From positions 1-50,598 of the forward strand of contig JACPSH010000022.1 of NCBI GenBank assembly GCA_016193395.1: DNA of 50,598 nucleotides. Reading direction: 5' to 3'. Origin of the DNA: Gammaproteobacteria bacterium (GTDB taxonomy: Bacteria > Pseudomonadota > Gammaproteobacteria > Eutrophobiales > Eutrophobiaceae). Below the pieces are notes generated by a model. It was not told the origin of the DNA and ran no database searches. It saw nothing but the letters and a program-made list of their open reading frames with translations. Shown piece by piece: positions 27,051-35,490 of the stretch (position 1 is the first letter of the stretch; every line of letters begins with the position of its first letter). The position numbers were made by a program, and so were the translations under genes.

Positions 27051-27812
27051 TCAATTCCTCACCGCCTGGCAGATTTGCAGAAATTCACCCGCGTTCAGGG
27101 AGGCCCCGCCGATCAACCCGCCGTCCACGTCGGCCATCCCAAACAGGGCCGCGGCATTGTCGGCCTTCACGCTGCCGCCGTAAAGGATACGGACCGCCGC
27201 GCCCACGGCATCGTCATGGCGCGCGAGCTGCAGGCGGATGAAGGCATGGGCTTCCTGCGCCTGTTCGGGCGAAGCCGTGCGCCCGGCGCCGATGGCCCAG
27301 ACCGGCTCGTAGGCTATGACGGCCTTCGCAAACCGCGCCACGCCGGTATCCGCCATGACGTGATCGAGCTGCGTGGCGATCACCTCTTCCGTCTGCCCGG
27401 CCGCCCGCTCCGCCAACTGCTCGCCCACGCACAATATGGGCGTTAACTGCGCATCCACGGCGCGTATGAACTTCCGCGCGATCAACTTGTCCGTCTCGCC
27501 GTACAGGCTGCGCCGCTCCGAATGCCCGATGATCACATAGCGGCAACCAAAGTCCTTCAGCATCGCGATCGACACTTCGCCGGTATACGCGCCCGCCTTG
27601 TGCTCGGAAACGTTCTGCGCTCCCAGCGCGATTTCCGTTCCCTCGAGCAGGGTCGCCAGTTCCGCAAGGTACGGGTATGGGGCGCACAGCGCGACTTCCG
27701 CCCTGCCGCCCCGCCCTGCTGCTGCGCGGACTTCCCGCACCAGCGGCCGGATGCTGGCCAGCGTGCCGTTCATCTTCCAGTTTCCGGCGATTAGCGGCCG
27801 GCGTGTGGTCAT
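27051..27812 (-). CDS. tpiA: Triosephosphate isomerase
   Basis: TpiA interconverts dihydroxyacetone phosphate and glyceraldehyde-3-phosphate. The 253-residue TIM barrel carries all catalytic residues: K13 in AGNWKMNGT, H97 in VIIGHSERR and E169 in VIAYEPVWAIGAGRTAS, plus the phosphate-gripping ILYGGSVKADNA and GLIGGASL. The frame and length are intact. It precedes secG by 4 bases; 92 bases separate it from the endonuclease III-like gene upstream. Confidence 0.97.
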   Translation of the reverse strand: MTTRRPLIAGNWKMNGTLASIRPLVREVRAAAGRGGRAEVALCAPYPYLAELATLLEGTEIALGAQNVSEHKAGAYTGEVSIAMLKDFGCRYVIIGHSERRSLYGETDKLIARKFIRAVDAQLTPILCVGEQLAERAAGQTEEVIATQLDHVMADTGVARFAKAVIAYEPVWAIGAGRTASPEQAQEAHAFIRLQLARHDDAVGAAVRILYGGSVKADNAAALFGMADVDGGLIGGASLNAGEFLQICQAVRN

Positions 27813-27904
27813 GGACTAACAGCCCGTCATGCTGAAAGGGGCGTCACATTAGTGCGGAATGTACGGGGTGTAAAGGCGGAATAGTGGAATTCGGACTATA
27901 TTCT

Positions 27905-28546
27905 TCATTCTATATTCTGTTCAACCTGGCAATGCCGGCAGTCTCGCGTGCCACCGCACTTCTCCTTTTCATGCCTCACAATCAGGGCATGGTACTCATT
28001 AAATAATGAGTGGTCCGGAGCCAGCGCCGATTCGATGGCGATCCGCAACGTCTCGTAGGGTTCATCTCCCGCGATCAGCCCAAAGCGGCTGAGCAGCCGG
28101 CGGGTATAGATATCGATGACGAACACCGGCCGGCGAAACGCATAGAGCAGGATGGAATCGGCGGTTTCCGGGCCGACGCCGTTCACCCGCAGCAAATCCT
28201 CGCGCAGTTCATTCGTGGAGCGACGCCGTGCGCCTGACAGCCCGCCGGATGCGGCAAGCCACTTGCAGACGTTTTTCAGCCGCCGTGCCTTGACGTTGAA
28301 GTATCCCGCCGGCCGGATCAGACGCGCCAGTTCCCCGTGCGCCAGACCGTCCATCGCGCGCAGACTGAGCCGCCGCTCGCGGCGCAGGTTGCGGATCGCG
28401 TATTCGACATTGGTCCACGCGGTGTTCTGCGTGAGCACCGCGCCCACGATCACTTCAAAATCACTCCGGGCCGGCCACCATGACTGGGGTCCATAGGCCG
28501 TGTACAGGCGGTGGTAAAGTCCGAGGAGTATGCAGCGCTGGAACAT
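27905..28546 (-). CDS. Endonuclease III-like HhH-GPD DNA glycosylase
   Basis: The product belongs to the HhH-GPD base-excision repair superfamily. From the ATG at 28546 (MFQRCILLGLYHRLY) it has 213 residues with FEVIVGAVLTQNTAWTNVEYAIRN, here split as VIVGAVLTQNTAW, the helix-hairpin-helix LLRVNGVGPETADSILLYAF and the catalytic Asp in PVFVIDIYTRRLLSRFG. The usual catalytic Lys position after the hairpin reads ET instead of KT, as in monofunctional or MIG-type relatives. C-terminal cysteines (EKCGGTRDCRHCQV) resemble a partial iron-sulfur loop. The frame continues upstream through the palindrome at 28602-28653, which I treat as non-coding. Confidence 0.82.
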   Translation of the reverse strand: MFQRCILLGLYHRLYTAYGPQSWWPARSDFEVIVGAVLTQNTAWTNVEYAIRNLRRERRLSLRAMDGLAHGELARLIRPAGYFNVKARRLKNVCKWLAASGGLSGARRRSTNELREDLLRVNGVGPETADSILLYAFRRPVFVIDIYTRRLLSRFGLIAGDEPYETLRIAIESALAPDHSLFNEYHALIVRHEKEKCGGTRDCRHCQVEQNIE

Positions 28547-28601
28547 GCCTTCGACCGAGACGGGGGTCGGAGCGTCCGCTCCAACCCCTCTGTCCCCCTG
28601 C

Positions 28602-28653
28602 TTAACAGGCTGATGCAAAAGTCCACGGACGGACTTTTGCATCAGCCTGTTAA
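28602..28653. repeat. Perfect palindromic repeat (family 1), 23-bp stem
   Basis: Two perfect 23-base arms (28602-28624 and 28631-28653) flank a 6-base loop; the core reads TGATGCAAAAGTCC and its complement. The scpB stop codon lies inside the right arm. The same core with small changes recurs at 31528-31563 and 31645-31674, so this is a dispersed element as well as a likely terminator-like hairpin. Confidence 0.85.
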
Positions 28654-29285
28654 CCGGAAAACGGAATGACGTTGTCGCCAGTCGGCTCCAGGGCAGGCGT
28701 TTCTGACGGCGCGGCTTCCGCGGCAAGCGAGTCAAACAGATCGGGGTTGATCTTTTCGAAGTCCTTGATGGCCTGGAGCGTCGGCAGATCGGACAGGTTC
28801 TTGAGATTGAAGTAGTCGAGAAATTGCCGCGTCGTGGCCAGCAGTTCCGGGCGGCCGGGCACGTCGCGTTGACCCACCACGCGCACCCATTCCCGTTCCA
28901 GCAGCGTCTTCACGATCCCGGTGCTGACGGCGACGCCGCGGATTTCCTCGATCTCGCCGCGCGTGATGGGCTGCCGGTAGGCAATGATGGCGAGGGTTTC
29001 GAGCAGCGCGCGCGAATATCGCTGGGGTTTCTCATCGTAGAGTCGGTTCACCCAGGGCGCAAAATCGGCGCGCACCTGGAAGCGGTAGCCGCTCGCCACT
29101 TCGTGCAATTCGATACCGCCCCCGGCGTATTCCGCAACGAGTTGCGCGATCGCCGCGCGGATCGCCGCGCGGTCCGGCCGGTCTAGATCACCCTCGAACA
29201 AGGCTTCCAGCCGTGCGATGCCAAGCGGCTCCTGTGCCGCCATGAGCAGCGCTTCCAGGGTGTTCCTGAGCTGCTCCGGGCTCAT
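28650..29285 (-). CDS. scpB: Segregation and condensation protein B
   Basis: ScpB is the winged-helix kleisin-binding partner in the SMC-ScpAB condensin complex. The 211-residue protein has LEALLMAAQEPLGIARLEAL, YRFQVRADFAPWVNRLY, the core block RYSRALLETLAIIAYRQPIT and RGEIEEIRGV, then REWVRVVGQRDVPGRPELLA and a Pro/Glu-rich tail. Its start overlaps scpA by 4 bases. The rluB gene that often follows scpB in gammaproteobacteria is absent; a palindromic repeat and the glycosylase gene come next. Confidence 0.96.
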   Translation of the reverse strand: MSPEQLRNTLEALLMAAQEPLGIARLEALFEGDLDRPDRAAIRAAIAQLVAEYAGGGIELHEVASGYRFQVRADFAPWVNRLYDEKPQRYSRALLETLAIIAYRQPITRGEIEEIRGVAVSTGIVKTLLEREWVRVVGQRDVPGRPELLATTRQFLDYFNLKNLSDLPTLQAIKDFEKINPDLFDSLAAEAAPSETPALEPTGDNVIPFSG

Positions 29286-30097
29286 TTCGCGGCCCTGACG
29301 TAGATGGGCCCGTTGATTTCGTTCTGCACCATTTCGATGAGCGACTCCTTCAGCAGTTCGAGGATGGCGAGCAGCGCCACGACCACGCCGGAGCGCCCCT
29401 CCTCCACGTTGAACAGAGTGCGGAATTCGATGAATTCATCGGCCCGCACCCGCTCCAGCACCATGCTCATGCGCTCCCTCACGGACAGGGGCTCGCGCTG
29501 GACCTGGTGGTGCGAGAAAAAGTCCGCCCGTTCCAGCGCCTCGGCGAAGACGCGCAATACCGCATCCAGCGACACCTGCGGCGGCTTCTGCCGGACGCGC
29601 CGATCCGGGAATTCCACCAGCGCCGCGAACAGGTCGCGTTCCATGCGCGGCAGGGAGTCCATGTCCTCGGCCGCCTGCTTGTAGCGCTCGTATTCTTGCA
29701 GCCTGCGTACCAGTTCCGCGCGCGGATCCTGCTCCTCCTCGTCGGTTTCGGGCGTGGGAAGCAGCATGCGCGACTTGATCTCGGCGAGCACGGCCGCCAT
29801 GAGCAGGTATTCGCCCGCCAGTTCCAGGTGCAGATCTTCCATTAATTCGATGTAGCGCATGTACTGCGCCGTGACCTGGGCGATCGGGATGTCGAGGATG
29901 TCGAGGTTCTGGCGGCGGATCAGGTACAGCAGGAGATCCAGCGGCCCTTCGAAGGCCTCGAGGAATACTTCAAGGGCATCCGGAGGGATGTAAAGATCGC
30001 GCGGGACTTCGGTGAGCGGCGCCCCTTGGACGATCGCGAACGGCATTTCCGCCTGTTCGACTGCGGGCAGGTCGGGGGGCTCGGGCGTGTGGGTCAC
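29282..30097 (-). CDS. scpA: Segregation and condensation protein A
   Basis: ScpA is the kleisin bridging SMC heads in chromosome condensation. The 271-residue protein has the typical N-terminal block VFLEAFEGPLDLLLYLIRRQ followed by LDILDIPIAQVTAQYM, then LELAGEYLLMAAVLAEIKSR and MLLP. The C-terminal winged helix follows (VALLAILELLKESLIEMVQN). An extra N-terminal 40 residues before the conserved block is common in proteobacterial ScpA. It lies 24 bases after trpS and is coupled to scpB. Confidence 0.96.
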   Translation of the reverse strand: MTHTPEPPDLPAVEQAEMPFAIVQGAPLTEVPRDLYIPPDALEVFLEAFEGPLDLLLYLIRRQNLDILDIPIAQVTAQYMRYIELMEDLHLELAGEYLLMAAVLAEIKSRMLLPTPETDEEEQDPRAELVRRLQEYERYKQAAEDMDSLPRMERDLFAALVEFPDRRVRQKPPQVSLDAVLRVFAEALERADFFSHHQVQREPLSVRERMSMVLERVRADEFIEFRTLFNVEEGRSGVVVALLAILELLKESLIEMVQNEINGPIYVRAAK

Positions 30098-30121
30098 TGG
30101 CCGGTATTATGGGCCAAACGG

Positions 30122-31333
30122 CTATCGATACGACAGCCCCATCGCCTGACGCACCTCTTCCAGGGTATCGCGCGCGATGTCCCGGGCCGCCTCGCAGCCT
30201 TCGTTGATGATGCCGCGCACGGCTTCCATGTCCTTTTTCAGTTCCGTGGCGCGCTCGCGGATCGGGCCCTGTTCCCGCAGGATTGCTTCAATCACCGGTC
30301 TCTTGCAATCGAGGCAGCCGATCCCGGCGCTGCGGCAGCCCTCCTGCACCCATTTTTTCTGCTCGTCGGTGGAATAGACTTCGTGCAGTTTCCAGACCGG
30401 GCACTTGTCCGGATCGCCCGGGTCGGAACGGCGTACGCGCGCCGGGTCGGTCGGCATCCGGCTGACCTTCTCCGAAACGGCCGCGGGATTCTCGCGCAGG
30501 GAAATGGTGTTGTTGTAGGACTTGGACATCTTCTGGCCGTCCAGGCCGGGCATCTTGGGCGCGTGGGTCAGCAGGGCTTTGGGTTCGGGGAAGATGATCT
30601 TGCCGGCGCCCTCGATATACCCCATCAGGCGTTCGCGGTCGCCGATGCTGATCCGGCGCTGTGCCTTCACCAGGGCGGCCGCCTTCTCCAGCGCCGACAT
30701 GTCGCCCTGTTCCTGGTAGGCGCGGCGCAGTTCCTGGTAGCGCGCGCCGTTCTTCTTGCCGATCTTCTTGACCGCGGCTTCGGCCTTTTCCTCGAAGCCC
30801 GGCTCGCGGCCGTATAAAAAATTGAACCGCCGCGCGATCTCGCGCGCCACTTCCACGTGCGCAACCTGATCCTCGCCCACCGGCACCAGGCTGGCCTTGT
30901 AGATGATGATGTCCGCAGCCTGAAGGAGCGGATAGCCGAGGAAACCGTAGGTCGTCAGGTCCTTCTCTTTCAGTCGTTCCTGCTGGTCCTTGTAGGACGG
31001 CACCCGCTCAAGCCAGCTCAACGGCGTGAACATGGACAACAGCAGGTGCAGCTCGGCATGCTCAGGCACGCGCGACTGGATGAACAGCTTGGCCGCGCCG
31101 GGGTTGATCCCCACCGCCAGCCAGTCGATTACCATCTCCCAGACATTTTCCGAAATGGCGCGCGGATCCTCGTAGTCGGTGGTCATGGCGTGCCAGTCCA
31201 CCACGCCGAAGAAGCACTCGTATTCGTTTTGCAGCTTGATCCAGTTCCTGAGGACCCCGTGGTAGTGCCCGAGGTGCAATTGCCCGGTCGGGCGCATGCC
31301 GGACATGACGCGGGGATTGGCTGGAATGGGCAA
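30122..31333 (-). CDS. trpS: Tryptophanyl-tRNA synthetase
   Basis: This class I synthetase charges tRNA-Trp. In the 403-residue protein the HIGH motif is HLGH (20-23, in PTGQLHLGHYHGVL) and the KMSKS motif is at 268-272 (DGQKMSKSYNNT). LLQAADIIIYKASLVPVGED is the tryptophan/adenylate-binding block. It is longer than the 334-residue E. coli form, with an insert around 175-235 and a cysteine cluster near CRSAGIGCLDCK, as in the long TrpS subtype of some gammaproteobacteria. It precedes scpA and follows the repeat-filled gap after the YciO-like gene. Confidence 0.96.
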   Translation of the reverse strand: MPIPANPRVMSGMRPTGQLHLGHYHGVLRNWIKLQNEYECFFGVVDWHAMTTDYEDPRAISENVWEMVIDWLAVGINPGAAKLFIQSRVPEHAELHLLLSMFTPLSWLERVPSYKDQQERLKEKDLTTYGFLGYPLLQAADIIIYKASLVPVGEDQVAHVEVAREIARRFNFLYGREPGFEEKAEAAVKKIGKKNGARYQELRRAYQEQGDMSALEKAAALVKAQRRISIGDRERLMGYIEGAGKIIFPEPKALLTHAPKMPGLDGQKMSKSYNNTISLRENPAAVSEKVSRMPTDPARVRRSDPGDPDKCPVWKLHEVYSTDEQKKWVQEGCRSAGIGCLDCKRPVIEAILREQGPIRERATELKKDMEAVRGIINEGCEAARDIARDTLEEVRQAMGLSYR

Positions 31334-31681
31334 CTCGCGCTCCTCCTCTGGGGTGAATGATATGGAGTCGTTCCCAGAACTCCCTCAAACCGGGAAGCCG
31401 CGGCAACTCATCAGGCTTTCCTTTCATTATCAATAAGTTAAATAAAAACTGCCGGTGCCGGCGGCATGTTTTTTCGGGTAATTATACAGGGTGGGCGCGG
31501 CCGCAGCCGAACACCCTGCAGGCGCTGAGCAGGCTGTTGAAAAATCCTTTTCAACAGCCTGCTAAAGCGGCGCAGGATGCACCGCCATTTTTCAAGCCAT
31601 TGAAAAATGAAGAAAAGCAAAAATCACACTTTTTGCTTTTCGAGTTGAAAAAGTCCATGGACGGACTTTTTCAACATCCTG
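31334..31681. repeat. Intergenic cluster of palindromic repeats (family 1)
   Basis: This 348-base gap between the YciO-like gene and trpS holds no gene. It contains hairpins at 31528-31563 (16-bp arms, AGGCTGTTGAAAA type), 31612-31641 (12-bp arms, GAAAAGCAAAAA) and 31645-31674 (12-bp arms, TTGAAAAAGTCC), plus a short TTTTTCAA/TTGAAAAA pair around 31589-31608. The outer and last copies match the repeat after scpB. The AT-rich part near 31424-31455 could hold the trpS promoter, but no clean hexamers are visible. Confidence 0.8.
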
Positions 31682-32311
31682 TTAGGGGGAGGTAAACAGT
31701 CCGTCAGTGCGGCCGAGTCCCTGGCGCACGATGGCCGGCCCGCTTTGGGTCAGGTCGAGAACCGTCGTCTGCTCCGGGCCGCACGGCCCGCCATCAATGA
31801 CCAGATCCACGTCCCGGCCAAGGCGCTCAAAGACCCGCTCCGGCTCGGTTTCGGGGAGCTCCTCTCCGGGGAGGATCAGGCTCGTGCTCAGCATGGGTTC
31901 ACCGAGACTCTCGAGGACGGCGAGCGCGATGGCGTTGTCCGGCACGCGTAAACCAATCGTCCTGCGCTTCGGGTGCAGCAGCCGCCGCGGGGCTCCATGG
32001 GAGGCCTTCAACACGAACGTGAAGGGCCCGGGCGTGAGACGCTTGATCAGGCGGAACTGGCTGGTGTCAATCCGCGCATACACGCCGATGTCGGACAGGT
32101 TGCGGCAGATCAGCGTCATCTGGTGCCGCGGTTCCAGCTCGCGGATGCGCACGATGCGCTCCACCGCCGTCTTGTCGCGGGCGAGGCAGCCGAGCGCGTA
32201 GCAGGAATCGGTGGGATAGACGATGACGCCGCCGTGCCGCAGCAGCGCGGCCGCCTGACTGACCAGCCGGCCCTGCGGGTTGACGGGGTGGATGTGGAAG
32301 AGCTGCGCCAT
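31682..32311 (-). CDS. YrdC/Sua5-domain protein, YciO type (threonylcarbamoyl-AMP synthase family)
   Basis: The 209-residue protein is a YrdC-fold member: GGVIVYPTDSCYALGC is the ATP/threonine-binding lip, followed by KRLTPGPFTFVLKAS and RTIGLRVPDNAIALAVLESL, with LSTSLILPGEELPE. The family makes threonylcarbamoyl-AMP for t6A tRNA modification; the YciO branch has weaker or uncertain activity, so the exact role is open. It sits upstream of trpS-scpA-scpB, the conserved yciO neighbourhood, and is divergent from yciB. Confidence 0.9.
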   Translation of the reverse strand: MAQLFHIHPVNPQGRLVSQAAALLRHGGVIVYPTDSCYALGCLARDKTAVERIVRIRELEPRHQMTLICRNLSDIGVYARIDTSQFRLIKRLTPGPFTFVLKASHGAPRRLLHPKRRTIGLRVPDNAIALAVLESLGEPMLSTSLILPGEELPETEPERVFERLGRDVDLVIDGGPCGPEQTTVLDLTQSGPAIVRQGLGRTDGLFTSP

Positions 32312-32368
32312 GTAGTGGATAGGAGTCTTTTTCGTTAAGATGCCCCAGGTTCAGACCCCGTGGTTAGC

Positions 32369-32926
32369 ATGAAATTCCTCGTCGATTTTTTCCCGGTCCT
32401 CGCCTTCTTCATCGCCTTCTACGTCCCCGCGGACCGCGAACTGGCCATGTACTATGCTACCGCCGCCGCCATAGGCGCGTCCTTGATCCAGATCGCGGGA
32501 TTGTGGCTGGTCAAACGCAAGGTCGAGAACCTGTACCTGATCACCTTTCTGCTGCTGCTCATCCTCGGCGGCGCCACCCTGCTTTTGCAGGACAAGACCT
32601 TCATCAAGTGGAAGCCGACCGCGGTCAACTGGCTGTTCGCCGCGGCATTCCTCGGCAGCCAGTGGATTGGCGGCAAACCGCTCGTGCAGCGCATGATGGA
32701 GCACGCGGTTTCCGTTCCGGCCACTGTCTGGACCCCGCTCAACCTGAGCTGGGTCATCTTCTTCGTCAGCATGGGTGTCGCCAACCTCTTCGTCGCGTAC
32801 AATTTCTCCGACGAGATCTGGGTGAACTTCAAGCTGTTCGGCATCCTCGGCCTCACGCTGCTGTTTGCCATCGGACAGGCGTTCTATCTCGCCCGCTACA
32901 TGCAGGAGCCGGAACAGGGCAAGTGA
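32369..32926 (+). CDS. yciB: Intracellular septation protein A homologue, inner membrane
   Basis: YciB/IspA is a polytopic inner-membrane protein linked to cell-envelope synthesis and septation. The 185-residue product starts MKFLVDFFPVLAFFIAFY and has five predicted membrane helices, with family blocks MYYATAAAIGASLIQ, FIKWKPTAVNWLFAAAF, GKPLVQRMM and NLSWVIFFVSMGVANLFVAY. I use the ATG at 32369; a GTG nine bases earlier is in frame but unneeded. It begins the yciB-yciI-bolA-dam-dapE run. Confidence 0.95.
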   Translation: MKFLVDFFPVLAFFIAFYVPADRELAMYYATAAAIGASLIQIAGLWLVKRKVENLYLITFLLLLILGGATLLLQDKTFIKWKPTAVNWLFAAAFLGSQWIGGKPLVQRMMEHAVSVPATVWTPLNLSWVIFFVSMGVANLFVAYNFSDEIWVNFKLFGILGLTLLFAIGQAFYLARYMQEPEQGK

Positions 32927-32950
32927 GCCCGCCGCGGCCGCGATTCCGCG

Positions 32951-33253
32951 ATGTTCTACGCCATCCTCTGCGAGGACGCCGAAGGCAGCCTGGAGAAGCG
33001 GCGCTCCACCCGGCCCGCACACCTTGCAAGACTCGACCAATTGCAGAACGAAGGCCGGCTGATCATCGCCGGTCCGCATCCCGTGATCGACGCCGCGGAC
33101 CCCGGGCCGGCCGGCTTCAGCGGCAGCCTGATCGTGGCCGAATTCGACTCGCTCGAGGACGCGCGCAGGTGGGCGGACGCCGATCCGTATCTCGCCGCCG
33201 GCGTGTACGCGCGCGTCACGGTCAAGCCGTTCAACCGCGTTTTCCCGCGCTGA
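32951..33253 (+). CDS. yciI: YciI-like protein
   Basis: The 100-residue protein has the YCII-related dimeric ferredoxin-like fold: [28 protein letters not shown] with the conserved His, [28 protein letters not shown] and PYLAAGVY. The biochemical role of the family is not settled; a His-Asp pair suggests an enzyme. Placement between yciB and bolA is conserved in many gammaproteobacteria. Confidence 0.92.
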   Translation: MFYAILCEDAEGSLEKRRSTRPAHLARLDQLQNEGRLIIAGPHPVIDAADPGPAGFSGSLIVAEFDSLEDARRWADADPYLAAGVYARVTVKPFNRVFPR

Positions 33254-33256
33254 ATC

Positions 33257-33538
33257 ATGGACCGCGTGGCGCTCATCCGCACGCGCCTGGAGCGCGCGCT
33301 CAGTCCGCGGTACCTGGAGATCATCGATGAATCGCGACTGCACGCAGGGCATGCCGGCGCGGCGCAGGGCGGGCATTTCGCGGCCGTGATCGTCTCCGAG
33401 AAATTCCACGGCCTGTCCAGCCTCGCGCGCCACCGCCTGGTCTACGCCGCGCTGACCGACATCATGCCGGGCGAGGTCCACGCGCTCAGCATCCAGGCGT
33501 TGACACCGGACGAGCACCGATTTCCGGACAAGGCGTGA
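33257..33538 (+). CDS. BolA family protein
   Basis: The 93-residue protein shows the BolA fold: LIRTRLERALSPRYLEIID, SRLHAGHAGAAQGGHFAAVI, the helix-turn region EKFHGLSSLARHRLVYAALT and GEVHALSIQALTPDE. BolA-type proteins bind monothiol glutaredoxins with iron-sulfur clusters through conserved His/Cys residues. It follows yciI by 3 bases, and its TGA overlaps the GTG start of dam, so the two are coupled. Confidence 0.93.
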   Translation: MDRVALIRTRLERALSPRYLEIIDESRLHAGHAGAAQGGHFAAVIVSEKFHGLSSLARHRLVYAALTDIMPGEVHALSIQALTPDEHRFPDKA

Positions 33539-34341
33539 GGCCGTTTCTGAAGTGGCCCGGCGGCAAGTACCGCCTGGTCCGGCGCATTCGCGCGGCACTG
33601 CGCCCTGGCAAGCGGCTGATTGAGCCGTTCACAGGCTCGGCGGCCGTGTTCCTCAACACCGATTACGCGAACTACGTGCTCGCGGACAGCAACAACGACC
33701 TCATCGCGCTCTACCGGCAGCTCGTGGAGGAAGGCGAACCGTTCGTCGATTATTGCCGCACGCTCTTTGTCGCGCGCAACAACAGCCAGGATCGGTTCTA
33801 TGCGCTGCGCAACGAGTTCAACGCCACGAGAGAGCCGCGCCGCCGCGCCGCGCTGTTCCTGTACCTCAACCGGCACTGCTACAACGGCCTGTGCCGCTAC
33901 AACCGCGGCGGCAAATTCAATACGCCGTTCGGGCGGTACCTGCGCCCGTATTTCCCGGCCGCGGAAATGCGCGCCTTCATCCTGGCCGCTCGCCGCGCGC
34001 GGTTCGTGCACGCCGGTTTCCGCGAGACCATGCGGACGGCGCGGCGCGGCGATGTCGTATACTGCGACCCGCCCTATGTGCCGCTCAGCCGTACCGCCTA
34101 CTTCACCGATTATGACGCGCACAGCTTCGGCTGGCCGGAACAGGAGAAACTTGCGGAGATGGCGCGGCAGCTCGCGCGCCGCGGCGTGCAGGTCGTGATT
34201 TCGAATCATGACACGGAGGCCATCCGGCGCCTCTACCAGGCCGCCGATGCGCGCATTGAACAATTCCGCGTCCAGCGCAACATCAGCTGCAACGGGACGC
34301 GCCGCGACCGTGTCGGCGAACTGCTTGCCATCTTTGGCTGA
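33535..34341 (+). CDS. dam: Dam-like DNA adenine methylase (D12 class)
   Basis: The 268-residue protein methylates the N6 of adenine in a short site, most likely GATC. SAM-binding motif I is [12 protein letters not shown] at the N-terminus, followed by [37 protein letters not shown] and catalytic motif [11 protein letters not shown], and later [15 protein letters not shown]. It starts with GTG at 33535 overlapping the bolA stop; no later start would keep motif I. No restriction endonuclease is adjacent, so it looks solitary like E. coli Dam. A PpiC-like gene is more usual after bolA. Confidence 0.93.
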   Translation: MRPFLKWPGGKYRLVRRIRAALRPGKRLIEPFTGSAAVFLNTDYANYVLADSNNDLIALYRQLVEEGEPFVDYCRTLFVARNNSQDRFYALRNEFNATREPRRRAALFLYLNRHCYNGLCRYNRGGKFNTPFGRYLRPYFPAAEMRAFILAARRARFVHAGFRETMRTARRGDVVYCDPPYVPLSRTAYFTDYDAHSFGWPEQEKLAEMARQLARRGVQVVISNHDTEAIRRLYQAADARIEQFRVQRNISCNGTRRDRVGELLAIFG

Positions 34342-34361
34342 GACTGAGGCTAAGGCTGAGC

Positions 34362-35483
34362 ATGACGATCGAACTCGCCAAGGAGCTGATCCGCCGCCGT
34401 TCCGTGACGCCGGAAGACGCCGGCTGCCAGCACGTGATTGCCGCGCGGCTGCAGCGGATCGCGTTCAGCGCCGAGCACCTGCGCTATGGGGAGGTCGACA
34501 ACCTGTGGATCGCCCATGGGCGCGGCAGTCCCGTCGTGACCCTGCTGGGACATACCGACGTCGTGCCGACTGGGCCGGCGTCCGCCTGGACCAGCGATCC
34601 CTTTGTTCCCGAGATCCGCGACGGACATCTTTACGGGCGCGGGGCGGCGGACATGAAAGGCAGCGTCGCCGCCATGACCACCGCGCTGGAACGCTTCGTC
34701 GCGCGCCGTCCGAAACACACGGGCACGGCGGCGCTGCTGCTCACCAGCGACGAGGAAGGCGAGGCGCAGAACGGCACGCGCAAGGTCGTCGAGCATCTGA
34801 CCGGGAAGGGCACGCGCATCGATTACTGCCTGGTCGGCGAACCCTCCAGCCGCGACAAGCTGGGCGACAGCATCAAGAACGGGCGGCGCGGCTCGCTGAC
34901 CGGTCAGCTCACCGTGCACGGCGTGCAGGGACATGTCGCCTATCCCCATCTCGCCGACAACCCGATCCATAGCGCGGCGCCGGCGCTGGCCGAACTCTGC
35001 GCCACGGAATGGGACCGCGGCAATGCGTATTACCCGCCGACCAGTTTCCAGATCTCGAACGTGAACGGCGGCACCGGCGCCGACAACGTCATCCCCGGCG
35101 CGGTGGAGATCCTGTTCAATTTCCGTTTCTCGACTGCGCTGAATGAAGACGAGATCTCGAAACGCGTCACGCAGTTACTGGACCGGCATGGGCTCAAATA
35201 TCGACTCGACTGGCGCCCGGCCAGCCAGCCGTTCCTCACGCCCTCGGGCCGGCTGCTGGACGCGGTAAAACAGGTCGTGCAGGAATTCACGGGGCTGGCT
35301 CCCGAACTGTCCACCGGCGGTGGAACTTCGGACGGGAGGTTCGTCGCGCCGGCGGGGGCGGAGGTCGTGGAACTCGGTCCGCTCAACCGCACCATTCACA
35401 AGGTGGATGAATGCGTGAACGTCAACGATCTGGAAACCCTTTCCTCAATGTATGAAAAGATCCTGGAGAGGATGCTGACCTGA
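34362..35483 (+). CDS. dapE: Succinyl-diaminopimelate desuccinylase
   Basis: DapE removes succinate from N-succinyl-LL-diaminopimelate in lysine and peptidoglycan synthesis. The 373-residue M20 metallopeptidase has [12 protein letters not shown] (H64, catalytic D66), the bridging Asp97 in [14 protein letters not shown], the catalytic Glu pair 131-132 in [33 protein letters not shown] and a C-terminal metal His in [16 protein letters not shown]. All zinc ligands are present. It follows dam by 20 bases and faces the Nudix gene. Confidence 0.97.
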   Translation: MTIELAKELIRRRSVTPEDAGCQHVIAARLQRIAFSAEHLRYGEVDNLWIAHGRGSPVVTLLGHTDVVPTGPASAWTSDPFVPEIRDGHLYGRGAADMKGSVAAMTTALERFVARRPKHTGTAALLLTSDEEGEAQNGTRKVVEHLTGKGTRIDYCLVGEPSSRDKLGDSIKNGRRGSLTGQLTVHGVQGHVAYPHLADNPIHSAAPALAELCATEWDRGNAYYPPTSFQISNVNGGTGADNVIPGAVEILFNFRFSTALNEDEISKRVTQLLDRHGLKYRLDWRPASQPFLTPSGRLLDAVKQVVQEFTGLAPELSTGGGTSDGRFVAPAGAEVVELGPLNRTIHKVDECVNVNDLETLSSMYEKILERMLT

Positions 35484-35490
35484 CCGCCGG

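Noticed and set aside
28547-28735. N-terminal extension of the endonuclease III-like protein through the palindrome
   Set aside because: The extension is encoded by the repeat and part of scpB, is Arg-rich and lies before the first family-like residues; the ATG at 28546 fits better.
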